From Hexactinellida sp. DTS-2022 (Eukaryota; Porifera; Hexactinellida): a stretch of DNA of 64,000 nucleotides. The notes under the pieces were generated by a model. It saw nothing but the letters and a program-made list of their open reading frames with translations, had not been told where the DNA came from and did no database searches. Positions 11,496 through 23,760 of the stretch are shown piece after piece (within the stretch, counting starts at the first letter, position 1; each line of letters begins with the position of its first letter). The stretch lies in assembly GCA_028753945.1 (NCBI GenBank), contig JAPNXP010000001.1, forward strand, positions 2,408,501 to 2,472,500, in the 5' to 3' direction. The position numbers and the translations under genes were made by a program.

Positions 11496-11917
11496 CAGAG
11501 TGGACCATGGGTCAACATTGGTGACCCATGACCCATCTGACCCATCCCATTTCTGACCCATGACCCATTGACCCATTGACCCATGACCCATCGAGTGACC
11601 CATTGACCCATCACACAATTTTAAATATCTAAATACGATACTGTGACATTAACAGAATAACAGAATAACAGTATAAATTACCTCAACAAACCTACTTGTT
11701 GCAATGTCGAATATGTTTAGTAGTTCAATACACATGAATGTTATAATAATTATGATGATGATGAGCGATTCGTATTTTAAATGAAGAATACATTGAAATT
11801 CCAAATGGGTCATGGGTCATGGGTCACGGAGCCGTGACCCATGACCCATCTGACCCATCGATTTAGGTGACCCATCTGACCCATGACCCATGACCCATCG
11901 ACCCATGGTCCACTCTG
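11496..11917. mobile_element. hAT non-autonomous element full of TGACCCA repeats, copy 1
   Basis: Ends cagagtggaccatgggtc / gacccatggtccactctg with an exact 8-bp duplication ATGTGGAG (11488-11495, 11918-11925). Both subterminal regions are tandem variants of tgacccatgacccat, inverted between halves, around an AT-rich core. Same family as 57341-58047. No ORF of note. Confidence 0.92.
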
Positions 11918-11925
11918 ATGTGGAG

Positions 11926-12310
11926 CTATTGGCACATGGCGGAAATATGTTGCAAATCATGTCAAAATTACAATAATTTCTAAAATTATTGACTCTGATA
12001 AACCAATTTATGAGTCTAACCATATCGAAACCAATTTACTCTGTACTTCTATTGAAATGCTGGTGAATTTATAAAAGGAAAGTGGAAATTATTGATCGGT
12101 AGGGATAATTTTGGCAGGTGAGTGTGCTCATACACTGATATACAGCCTTGACCATGTACGAGGCCATTGAGTATATTTTTCTGTCCATTGATTACATAAA
12201 AAGTGATAAAAGCCATTGATAAAAGGCCATTAATCTATATCTCGCTACGTAGCATTTATAGACTTGATAAAAGTGCTACTGGTATCAAAGTATACAAAGC
12301 AACATTCAGC
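11926..12310. other. No gene recognised
   Basis: AT-rich spacer between two mobile elements; short near-repeats of ccattgat only. Confidence 0.35.
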
Positions 12311-13021
12311 GGCCGTATTCACTAAGAACTTAAGTACAGTCAGGTTCTTTTATTTTGAACATTCAAAGTACCAAAAATTGTGTTCATAATTTAGCGACTT
12401 CATAATAAGCGAACTCAATTCAATACAAACCCTATGTAAGTTGTTAAATTGGGACCATAGGGCTTGTTCATAATAAAAAATCTTCATATTAAGCATACGA
12501 AATCTTGTTCACAATAAGCAGACCTGACTGTACTAAGATCAATCTTAAGTCTTAAGATCGATCTTTAGACCGAACTTAGAGCTATTCACTAAGAATTAAG
12601 ATCGATCTTAGTTAAGATTGATCTTAAGACCGAACTTACAATAACGTTAAGGTAATATGATTAGAATAGAGCATTATCCTAATTAAATACAAAACTAATG
12701 TATAATTTAGTTATGGCAAGTGTTTTATTTATTATTAATTTAGTAAAATATATATTTCTTTTTTATTATTTTTGAGCTCAATTAATGTCAAATTATTAGG
12801 AACAAAGAAGAAATATTTAAAGTTTATTTTAAGTCTAATATCAATCAAGGTAGATTAAATGTGCGATAGAAGTCAATTTGAACAACGTTTATGAAGTAAT
12901 TAGTGAAAATAGAATCAAATACAATACTTAATACACCTCTCTAAGTTGCTTAAAGTTCGGTCTTCAGTTCGGTCTTAAGATCAAACTTAAATCTTAGTGA
13001 ATACCGATCTTAGTGAATACG
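12311..13021. mobile_element. Miniature element with GGCCGTATTCACTAAG ends
   Basis: Left end ggccgtattcactaag and right end cttagtgaatacg are inverted copies. Subterminal regions are full of ttaagatcgatctta-type palindromes. The right side shows two successive cttagtgaatac motifs, so the end is either duplicated or nested. The target duplication could not be fixed. The relative at 60766-61350 has a related end design. A TA-flanked element is nested at 12337-12530. Confidence 0.7.
12337..12530. mobile_element. TA-flanked miniature element (CAGTCAGGT ends)
   Basis: Ends cagtcaggttc / agacctgactg with TA on both flanks (12335-12336, 12531-12532). Nested in 12311-13021. Confidence 0.8.
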
Positions 13022-13029
13022 ACTTAAGA

Positions 13030-13470
13030 TCGAAATTAAGACTTAATCCGTCACCATTATCACATTACTTATTCTATTTCCGTACTCCTTTATTCCATTG
13101 CCGTTATTCCGTCATTCCGTTACTCAATACTTTTAATTATTACGGTTATCTTTAATGAGTTACCGTTATCTTTAATGAGTTATACTTACTATTACATTAC
13201 CGTAACGCTGTTACGGCTACTACATTACTTATTCCATTGCCGTTTAGTCCATTATTCCGTTACTTTTAATAAATTACGGTTATCTTTGATCACATTAGCT
13301 CACTGTTACACGTTGTCTTTAACTCCGTTACTTCGTTACTTTTAATCAGTAACCGTCCGTTACATTAAGGTAACGGAAGAAATAAAGTAATCGTAACGGG
13401 AGAAAAAAAGTAACTGTAACGGAAGAAATAAAGTAACGGTAACGGAGTAACGGAGTAACGGAAGATTTAG
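13030..13470. repeat. CGTTAC / GTAACG low-complexity inverted region
   Basis: The left part is rich in cgttac and ccgtta words and the right part (13350-13462) in gtaacgg words, so the block can fold on itself. Imperfect periodicity of about 8-25 bp. It is probably a degenerate miniature element with minisatellite interior; no ends were defined. Confidence 0.5.
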
Positions 13471-13969
13471 AATGGAGGACATCACTGACGGGAAGTAGCG
13501 CCCAACAAGCCAGTCCTAACTTACAGCTTGTGAAATCATCGACTCCAGGGGGATAACTATTCATTAAACTTCTTCTTTTAACAAGAAAATTCTTATTTTC
13601 AACTACAGTAAGTCTAATTTTCAGTTTGTCATAAACATAGCTTTTGATTAAACTTAAATTTGAACTTAAACTAAGTATTTGCTTTGTTTTACTATAAAAA
13701 CTAAGAAAAATTTAAGGTCTAGTCCAAAGCATACTTAACTTCATAATTTGCTGTTTATTGTATTTACTAATTGATGTCATCAATAAATATTATTTTAGAG
13801 CTTTGTAAATATTCCTACTATTTCCCAACACTACAACTATTAGTGGGGCACAGTGTATTATACAGCCATTACAAAAACGCTCCTAATCCTGGTCTGATAC
13901 AATTTCACACGCCTAAATCACAAATTAATGTTACTGTATAGAAGAAGATTCCAATTTTTCGCGCTCCTA
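13471..13969. other. No gene recognised
   Basis: AT-rich spacer; nothing supported. Confidence 0.35.
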
Positions 13970-14560
13970 AATATTTTTACTGTACCGACTATACTATAGT
14001 ATAGTGGCCCAGTATTGATCTTACTGCCTTTATTTTATTTTATTACTGTGCCGACTATACTATAGTATAGTGGCCCAGTATTGGAATCACTGCCTTTATT
14101 ACTGTGCCGACTATACTATAGTATAGTGGCCCAGTATTGGAATCACTGCCTTTATTATTACTGTGCCGACTATACTATAGTATAGTGGCCCAGTATTGGA
14201 ATCACTGCCTTTATTACTGTGCCGACTATACTATAGTATAGTGGCCCAGTATTGGAATCACTGCCTTTATTATTTTTATTTTTACTGTGCCGACTATACT
14301 ATAGTATAGTGGCCCAGTATTAGAATCACTGCCTTTATTATTTTTATTTCTCCGTAGCAGGTTTTTTACTGTGCCGACTATACTATAGTATAGTGGCCCA
14401 GTTCTAATCTTACTGCCTTTAATATTTTTACTGTGCCGACTATACTATAGTATAGTGGCCCAGTTCTAATCTCACTGCCTTTATTACTGTGCCGACTATA
14501 CTATAGTATAGTGGCCCAGTATTGGAATCACTGCCTTTATTTTTATTATTATTTTTATTT
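13970..14560. repeat. Palindromic minisatellite, about nine units of about 57 bp
   Basis: Each unit carries actgtgccgac, then the palindrome ctatactatagtatag, then tggcccagtattgg and atcactgccttta. Palindrome copies start at about 13986, 14053, 14109, 14168, 14225, 14293, 14378, 14437 and 14493. Spacing varies because T-rich linkers expand. Single or double units recur at about 18373, 19876, 19948, 45920 and 45985, each next to a hairpin-unit copy, so the minisatellite belongs to that family. Confidence 0.9.
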
Positions 14561-15398
14561 TTTCTCCGTAGACGGTGCCCTGGCCTGAGCTTTATAGTTG
14601 ATGGGCTGAAACTTGGCATGTAGGTGCGTATGGACCGTCTAATTTGCACCTGGGGTTACGATTTTTTATTAACAAATTTTTGACACATCTTTAACACCTT
14701 TCAAAATTTGTCTGGTCCATAGCTAGAAAAATGTTTTACTAAACCCCCAAATTTTATTTCATATTTGGATTCGCCATAAAATTCTGCGTCTGATGGGAGA
14801 AGAAAATTAGTTAAAATTGGTTTAATTTCTGCCATAAATGGGGGTTGAAATTCCTTTGTTTACTCAACACTTCTATTTCAATAAAACTGTGAAATCTAAT
14901 TCCATTGTTTCAACTTGTAATAATTATATTGATTTAACTTGTTAAAGCTTTCACTATTGTTTCAACTTGCGATAATTAAATTGATTCAACTTATAAATTC
15001 CAGCTGGCTTCTATTTAATTCTAGTATTACTATACAATGGATTAAATAAAATATAATAATATAAGGAATTTGTTGACTAAACTCAAATCACCGTGGATAA
15101 CATTGCTAAAATAACTAACTAATAATATAATTTATTATCAATACATAATGAATGAATGGCATTAAACTCTAGATGGTTTATGATAGAAACAAACTTCAAA
15201 TTTATCTACTGTTCCTTGTGACTCGGACCAAATAACAAATGCTTCTTCACACCTTGGGCGTTGATGACTTGGCGAAAAAAAATCCAAAATTGCAGCCTGC
15301 GCCGACAGCATGTTCCTTTGGAGGCACTATCAATAAACCATCAACAAAATATAGTGCCACGAAAGGAATATGCGTCGGCACAGCTGCAATTTTGGATT
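14481..15398 (+). repeat. Array segment duplicated without visible change (copy 1)
   Basis: This stretch reads the same as 19936-20853 wherever I compared it, at a constant offset of 5455 bp, while neighbouring units differ at many positions. It ends in the hairpin and poly-T, where similarity drops. Confidence 0.8.
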
Positions 15399-18300
15399 TT
15401 TTTTTTTTTTTTTTTTTTCTCCGTAGACGGTACCCTGGCCAGAGCTCTATAGTTGATGGGCTGAAACTTGGCATGTAGGTGCGGTAGGACCGTCTAATTT
15501 GCACCTGGGGTTACGATTTTTTATTAAGAAATTTTTGACACATCTTTAACACCTTTCAGATTTTGTCTGGTCCATAACTCAAAATATGTTTTACTAAACC
15601 CGAAAATTTTATTTCATATTTGGATTCCCCATAAAATTCTGCGTCTGATGGGAGAAGAAAACCTTCAAAAAAGGTTTTATTCCTGCCATTAATGGGGGTT
15701 GAAATTTCTTTGTTTACTCACACTTCAGTTTCAATAAAACTGTTAAATCTAATTCCATTGTTTCAACTTGCGATTATTATATTGATTTAACTTGTTAAAT
15801 CCTACTCTAGTGATTCAACTTGTAATAATTATATTGATTCATCTTATAAATTACAGCTGGCTTCTATTTAATTGTAGTATTACTATACAATGGATTAAAT
15901 TAAATAATATAATATAAGGAATTTGTTAACTCAACTCAACCAACCGTGGATAACATTGCTAAAATAAATAACGAATAATATAATTTAATAGCAATACACA
16001 ATGAATGCAGCTGGCTTCTATTTAATTGTAGCATTACTATACAATGGATTAAATTAAATTAATTTATATAAGGAATTTGTTGACTTTACTCAACACACCG
16101 TGGATAACATTGATAAAATATATAACTAATAATATAATTTATTATCAATACATAATGAATGAATGGCATTAAACTAAAGATGGTTTATGATAGAACCGTT
16201 AAGATTTTACATTCCACAACAACGACAGATTAAGTGATTATATTTATTTCAGCGAGAATATTCTTGCACAATTAATGTACTGACATATTTAATTCTAATT
16301 AATTCGCTCTGTGTTTACCGTATAGAGATGGTTCCAAATAGATTATTGGGGTTATCGAGTGCGTGGAATTCAAATATTATAGTGAAATTCAATTTAAATA
16401 AATAATAATTGCAAATAATTGAACTTAATTTATTTTGCTGTATATAATAATGGTGTTAAATAATAAATAAATAAATTAAATATTTATACTAATTAGATAA
16501 ATTTCATTAATCTCAGAGATGATACAAGATAGAAACAAACTTTCAATTTATCAATTGGTCCTTATGCCAGGTACCACCTATACAAGTGGGTCTTGACACC
16601 TTGAGGTGATTATGACATCGTAAAAAAAATGTATTTTTACAATTTTGTTAATTCGATATTTAAAATGGGTTAGTTGATGTTGGGTGATGACCCAACACAC
16701 ACATAAAAAATGCTGAGTCATCAGCTATTATATTCTACTCAAACTTGAATATCTCTAAAATTATATGAACTAAATGGAAACTTCCACCACTCTAAGGGTC
16801 GATGCCTTCTGTAACACCTTTTTGAAATAATTTAACACCTTCATAGTGATGATGACATGGCGAAAAAAAAATCCAAAATTGCAGCCTGCGCCGACAGCAT
16901 GTTCTTTTGGAGGCACTATAAATAAACAACCAACAAAATATAGTGCCACCAAAGGAACATGCGTCGGCACAGGCTGCAATTTTGGATTTTTTTTTTCTCC
17001 GTAGACGGTGCCCTGGGCACACCTTTATACATTGAGGGATGAAACTTGGCATGTAGTTGCGGAGGGACCGTATAATTTGCACCTGGGGTTACGATTTTTT
17101 CTCAAATGATTTCAACACCTATTTAAACTAATTATAGCTCATAACATGAAATAAGTAATATTGAGCTTGATAAAATTTACATGTACGGATAGAGAATTAA
17201 ATTCTACACCTTTTCACAGTGCACGAATTTTTAAATTGGGTTTCGTTAGCGCCACAATAGAGTTGCAAGTTTCCTTTGTTTACTAACACTTCAGTTCCAT
17301 TGAAAGTGTTAAATCTAATTCTATTGTTTCAACTTGTAATAATTATATTGATTTGACTTGTTAAATCTTATTCTATTGTTTCAACTTGCGATAAATATAT
17401 TGATTTAACTTATAAATTCCAGCTGGCTGCTATTTAAATTAATTTATATAAGGAATTTGTTGACTTTACTCAACTCACCGTGGATAACATTGATAAAATA
17501 AATAACTAATAATTTAATTTATTATCAATAAGTAATGAATGAATGGCATTAAACTAAAGATGGTTTATGATGGAACCGTTAAGATTTTACATTCCACAAC
17601 AACGACAGATTAAGTGATTATATTTATTTCGGCGAGAATATTCTTGCACAATTAATGTACTGACGTAATTAATTATAATTAATTAATTTTGTATTTAACT
17701 TATAGTCGGTTCCAATTAGATTATTGGGGTTATCGAGTGCGTGGAATTCAAATATTATAGTAAAATTCAATTTAAATTAATAATAATTGCAAATAATTGA
17801 ACATAATTTATTTTGCTGTATATAATAATGGTGTTAAATAATAAATTAATAAATTAAATATTTATACTAATTATCAAAATTTCATTAATCTCAGAGATGA
17901 TACAAGATAGAAACAAACTTTCAATTTATCAATTGGTCCTTATGCCAGGTACCACCTATACAAGTGGGTCTTGACACCTTGAGGTGATTATGACATCGTC
18001 AAAAAAATGTATTTTTACAATTTTGTGAAATAAATAATTTGCATGGGTTGGTTGGAGTTGGGTGAATACCCAACACGCACCCAAAAATGCTGACTCAGCA
18101 CATATTATATTCTACTGAAACTTGAATATCTCTCAAATGAAGTTAGCAAGATGGAATCTTCTATCACTCCTAGGGTCGTAGCCTCTGAAACACCTTTCAT
18201 GAAATAATTTAACACCTTTATAGTGATGATGACTTGGCAAAAAAAATCCAAAATTGCAGCCTGAACGGACAGCATGTTCCCTTGGAGGCACTATCAATAA

Positions 18301-21300
18301 ACAACCAACAAAATATAGTGCCACCAAAGGAACATGCGTCGGCACAGGGTGCAATTTTGGATTTTTTTTACTGTGCCGACTATACTATAGTATAGTGGCC
18401 CAGTATTGGAATCACTGCCTTTATTTATATTATTATTATTATTTTTATTTTTTCTCCGTAGACGGTACCCTGGCCACACCTTTATACATTGAGGGCTGAA
18501 TCTTGCCATGTAGATGCGAAGTGCCCTTCTAATTTGCACCTGGGGTTACGATTTTTGATTACGAAATTTTGCACACATCTTTAACACCTTTCAAAATTTG
18601 TCTGGTCCATAACTCAAAATATGCTTTAATAAACCCCCAAATTTTATTTCATATTTGGATTCACCATAAAATTCTGCGTCTGATGGAAGAAGAAATTTTT
18701 CAATAAAGGGGTCAATTTCTGCCATAAATGGGGGTTGAAATTTCTTTGTTTACTCACACTTCAATTTCTTTAAAAGTGTTAAATCTAATTCTATTGTTTC
18801 AACTTGTAATAATTATATTGATTTAACTTGTTAAATCCTACTCTAGTGATTCAACTTGCGATAATTATATTGATTTAACTTATAAATTCCAGCTGGCTTC
18901 TATTTAATTGTAGTATTACTATACAATGGATTAAATATAATAATATAATATAAGGAATTTGTTGACTCAACTCAACCAACCATGGATAACATTGCTAAAA
19001 TAATTAACAAATAATATAACTTATTATCACTACATAATGAATGAATGGCATTAAACTCAAGATGGTTTATGATAGAACAGTTAAGATTTTACATTCCACA
19101 ACAACGACAGATTAAGTGATTATATATATTTCGGCGAGAATATTCTTGCACAATTAATGTACTGACGTAATTAATTATAATAAATTCCTTTTGTATTTAA
19201 CTTTATAGAGACGGTTCCAATTAGATTATTGGGGTTATCGAGTGCTTGGAATTCAAATATTATAGTGAATTCAATTTAAATTATTATTAATTGCAAATAT
19301 TTGAACTTAATTTATTTTGCTGTATATAATAATGATGTTAAATAATTAATACATTAAATAAATTTTTATACTAATTAGCTAAATATCATGAATCTCAGAG
19401 ATCATAGAAGATAGAAACACACTTTCAATTTATCAATTGGTCCTTATGGCACGTGCCACCTATACAAGTGGGCCTTGACACCTTGAGGTGATGATGACAT
19501 CGCTAAAAAAATGTGTTTTTACAATTTTGTTAATTCGATATTTAAAATGAGTTAGTTGATGTTGGGTGATGACCCAACACTCACATAAATAATGCTGAGT
19601 CATCAGCTATTATATTCTACTCAAACTTGAATATCTCTAAAATGAAGTGAACTAAATGGAAACTTCCACCACTCTAAGGGTCGATGCCTTGTGTAACACC
19701 TTTTTGAAATAATTTGACACCTTCATAGTGATGATGACATGGCAAAAAAATATATAAAATTGCAGCCTGTGCCGACAGCATGTTCCTTTGGAGGCACTAT
19801 AAATAAATCACCACCAAAATATAGTGCCACCAAAGGAACATGCGTCGGCACAGGCTGCAATTTTTTATTTTTACTGTGCCGACTATACTATAGTATAGTG
19901 GGCCAGTATTAGAATCACTGCCTTTATTATTATTATTATTACTGTGCCGACTATACTATAGTATAGTGGCCCAGTATTGGAATCACTGCCTTTATTTTTA
20001 TTATTATTTTTATTTTTTCTCCGTAGACGGTGCCCTGGCCTGAGCTTTATAGTTGATGGGCTGAAACTTGGCATGTAGGTGCGTATGGACCGTCTAATTT
20101 GCACCTGGGGTTACGATTTTTTATTAACAAATTTTTGACACATCTTTAACACCTTTCAAAATTTGTCTGGTCCATAGCTAGAAAAATGTTTTACTAAACC
20201 CCCAAATTTTATTTCATATTTGGATTCGCCATAAAATTCTGCGTCTGATGGGAGAAGAAAATTAGTTAAAATTGGTTTAATTTCTGCCATAAATGGGGGT
20301 TGAAATTCCTTTGTTTACTCAACACTTCTATTTCAATAAAACTGTGAAATCTAATTCCATTGTTTCAACTTGTAATAATTATATTGATTTAACTTGTTAA
20401 AGCTTTCACTATTGTTTCAACTTGCGATAATTAAATTGATTCAACTTATAAATTCCAGCTGGCTTCTATTTAATTCTAGTATTACTATACAATGGATTAA
20501 ATAAAATATAATAATATAAGGAATTTGTTGACTAAACTCAAATCACCGTGGATAACATTGCTAAAATAACTAACTAATAATATAATTTATTATCAATACA
20601 TAATGAATGAATGGCATTAAACTCTAGATGGTTTATGATAGAAACAAACTTCAAATTTATCTACTGTTCCTTGTGACTCGGACCAAATAACAAATGCTTC
20701 TTCACACCTTGGGCGTTGATGACTTGGCGAAAAAAAATCCAAAATTGCAGCCTGCGCCGACAGCATGTTCCTTTGGAGGCACTATCAATAAACCATCAAC
20801 AAAATATAGTGCCACGAAAGGAATATGCGTCGGCACAGCTGCAATTTTGGATTTTTTTTTTTTTTTTCTCCGTAGACGGTGCCCTGGCCTGAGCTTTATA
20901 GTTGATGGGCTGAAACTTGGCATGTAGGTGCGATGGGACCGTCTAATTTGCACCTGGGGTTACGATTTTTGATTAACAAATTTTTGACACATCTTTAACA
21001 CCTTTCAAAATTTGTCTGGTCGATAACACAAAATATGTTTTACTTAACCCCCAAATTTTATTTTACATTTGGATTCACCATAAAATTCTGCTTCTGATGG
21101 GAGAAGAAAACTTTCAATAAAGAGTTTTATTTCTGCCATAAATGGGGGTTGAAATTCCTTTGTTTACTCAACACTTCAATTTCAATTTAACTGTGAAATC
21201 TAATTCCATTGTTTCAACTTGTAATAATTATATTGATTCAACTTGTGAGATCGAGTAGGCTTCTATTTTCTAATTGAAACCTAAGATTTACATTCCACAA

Positions 21301-22725
21301 CAACGACAGATTAAGTGATTATATTTATTTCTGCGAGAATATTCTTGCACTGTTAATAGACTGACGTAATTAATTATAATTAATTCAGTCAGTATATGAC
21401 TTATATAGATGCTTCCAATTTGTGTATTAGGGGTTATCGAGTGTGCGAAATTGAAATTTGATTACCAAATTAATTAATTATTTATTTATGACAAAATAAT
21501 TTAACTTAATAATTGTAAGTTGACATTGAAATTGGTGTTATATTATAAATAATATTAATAATTATTTATACTAATTAATTAAATATCATAAATCTCAGAA
21601 TTCAAATAAGATAGAAACAAACTTCCAATTTATCAATTGATCCTTATGCCACGTAACACCTCTACAAATGGGTATTGACACCTTGAGGTGATGATGACAT
21701 TGTAAAAAAAATGTGTTTTTACAATTTTGTTAATTCGATATTTAAAATGGGTTATTTGAAGTTGGGTGATGACCCAACACTCACATAAAAAATGCTGAGT
21801 CATCAGCTATTATATTCTACTCAAACTTGAATATCTCTAAAATGAAGTGAACTAAACTGAAACTTCCGCCACTCTAAGGGTCGATGCCTTCTTTAACACC
21901 TTTTGAAATATTTTAACACCTTCATAGTGATGATGACATGGCGAAAAAAAAATCCAAAATTGCAGCTGTGCTGACAGCATGTCCCATTGGAGGCACTATC
22001 AATAAACCTCCACCAAAATATAGTGCCACCAAAGGAACATGCGTCGGCACAGCTGCAATTTTGGATTTTTTATTTATTTTATTTTTCTCCGTAGACGGTG
22101 CCCTGGCCTGAGCTTTATAGTTGATGGGCTGAAACTTGGCATGTAGGTGCGTATGGACCGTCTAATTTGCACCTGGGGTAACGATTTTTGATTAATAAAT
22201 TTTTGACACATCTTTAACACCTTTCAAATTTTGTCTGGTCCATAACTCAAAAATTGTTTTACTAAACCCCCAAATTTTATTTAATATTTGGATTCTCCAT
22301 AAAATTCTGCGTCTGATGGGTGAAGAAAATTTTCAATAAATGGTTTAATTTCTGCCATAAATGGGGGTTGAAATTTCTTTGTTTACTCACACTTCAATTT
22401 CAGTAAAAGTGTTAAATCTAATTACATTGTTTCAACTTGTAATAATTATATTGATTTAACTTGTTAAATCCTACTCTAGTGATTCAACTTGCGATAATTA
22501 TATTGATTCAACTTATAAATTCCAGCTGGCTTCTATTCGATGCCTTCTGTAACACCTTTTTGAAATAATTTAACATCTTCATAGTGATGATGACATGGCG
22601 AAAAAACGTCCAAAATCGCAGCCTGTGCCGAGAGCATGTGCCATTGGAGGCACTATCAATAAACAACCAACAAAATATAGTGCCACAAAGGAACATGCAT
22701 CGGCACAGGATGCAATTTTGGATTT
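14564..22725 (+). repeat. Tandem array of hairpin-ended units (CTCCGTAGACGG family)
   Basis: Units begin with ctccgtagacgg at 14564, 15419, 16997, 18454, 20019, 20868 and 22087. Each continues with cacctggggttacgattttt, then AT-rich text with ggcttctatttaatt, caccttgaggtgat and atgacccaacac, and ends with a long hairpin beginning tccaaaattgcag and finishing ctgcaattttgga. Hairpins lie at 15283-15396, 16872-16985, 18247-18361, 19751-19867, 20738-20851, 21953-22065 and 22609-22722. Arms are about 50 bp around a loop of about 20 bp. Unit lengths are about 0.85 kb (internally deleted) to 1.58 kb; the last is 5'-complete but short. There is no ORF beyond chance. Hairpin plus internal minisatellite plus tandem growth resembles Helentron-associated elements, but no diagnostic terminus was identified. 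Confidence 0.9.
19936..20853 (+). repeat. Array segment duplicated without visible change (copy 2)
   Basis: Second copy of 14481-15398. Recent unequal exchange or gene conversion within the array would explain identity limited to this block. Confidence 0.8.
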
Positions 22726-22906
22726 TTTATATCTAAAATCATACTCCAAAAGGAGCGTCTCACGCTCCTGGATAATTCCCTGGTGGGGCAGCATAGCAAT
22801 AAAATTGTTCAATTTTGATACAAGCATTAAAATTGGCACAGACATAAATATATATGTTATAAAAAGATATGGATATGGAAGCATAACGAAATTTTAATAT
22901 TTTAAA

Positions 22907-22953
22907 GATAGCGGGCAATTTTTTTTAAAGGTCGGACAAAAGCCCGCTCTATC
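22907..22953. other. Small hairpin GATAGCGGGC / GCCCGCTCTATC
   Basis: Inverted arms of about 11 bp separated by about 25 bp. It may be a remnant of an element end; function unknown. Confidence 0.5.
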
Positions 22954-23760
22954 GAATACATGTTAAATGACCTCGTAGAGTGTTTATATAAGCTTTGTTA
23001 TTCACAAATTACTGTGCGGTGAAGAATGAGGGGTCACTCGATGGTGTACAGTGGCGGCGCCAGAGGGGGGGCTCAAGCCCCCCTTGAATTTTATGTGCCC
23101 CCCTCTGAGGGGGGCACATAAAAAACATAGATCAATGTTGGCGGAGATTTAATTAAATTTGTGCCCTTTCTAATATTTTTCAGCACCCCCTCTGTGCCCC
23201 CCCCAGAGCTTGGGCGGGTCTAGAAACAAATCAAATCCAAATTAGAAATATATAAATGGAGTCCACAATAGGCAGTTTTTTGTCAAATTGTGTCAACCAA
23301 AAGATGCAGCACTTATCACCCCGAAAAAATCACATATTCCAAAATCAAAAATTTGACGAATATTTCTTTGAAAATTGTTTTCAAAATCAATCTAAACTAA
23401 ATGTAATCCTTGTAATTTACAGTCTATAGCCAAATACAGCATACAACCACTTCAAATTAGACAAAATACCCAAAGGAATGTAGAACAGCAATTTGAATTC
23501 ACACATTTATTTGTGGTTTTTCAACTATTTAATTTATATCCAAAAATAGACTTACATGAAATAAATTTATTTAGGCAACAGATATGAATTCAAAGGATTA
23601 GAATAGCATTTATTAATCTATTTATATTACAGAGTAATAAGGAATAAATGAATTGACTAAATATCGTTGTCAAATTTTACCTATTATGCCTAATTTCCAC
23701 ACTGTGCAAGCCCGCCCAAATAATTTTTTTGCGAATTTAAATTTGGCAGTGTAAAAAATC
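22954..23760. other. Degenerate element text; no gene
   Basis: cagtggcggcgccagaggg at about 23047, followed by C/G-runs to about 23200, looks like one end of a hAT-type element, with no matching right end seen. cttgggcggg at about 23206 and caagcccgcccaa at about 23707 are inverted relative to each other and may bound a lost element. The rest is AT-rich. Confidence 0.45.

Noticed and set aside
13346-13564. 72-aa minus frame as a gene
   Set aside because: It runs through the gtaacgg low-complexity block and has no recognisable features.
15239-15504. Short open frames repeated at 15.2, 16.8, 18.3, 20.7 and 22.6 kb as a small gene family
   Set aside because: They run through the hairpin arms and poly-T, occur on both strands at once, and are by-products of the repeat.
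13970-22725. CRISPR-like array
   Set aside because: Repeats are palindromic minisatellite and element units in a eukaryotic context; there are no unique spacers of constant length.
14564-22725. Firm call of Helitron/Helentron
   Set aside because: The hairpin and tandem habit are suggestive, but no helicase and no definite 5' or 3' terminus was recognised.
23697-23720. CACTGTG motif near the Transib-like gene as a recombination-signal-like end
   Set aside because: A single 7-bp match without a partner at the other side is expected by chance.
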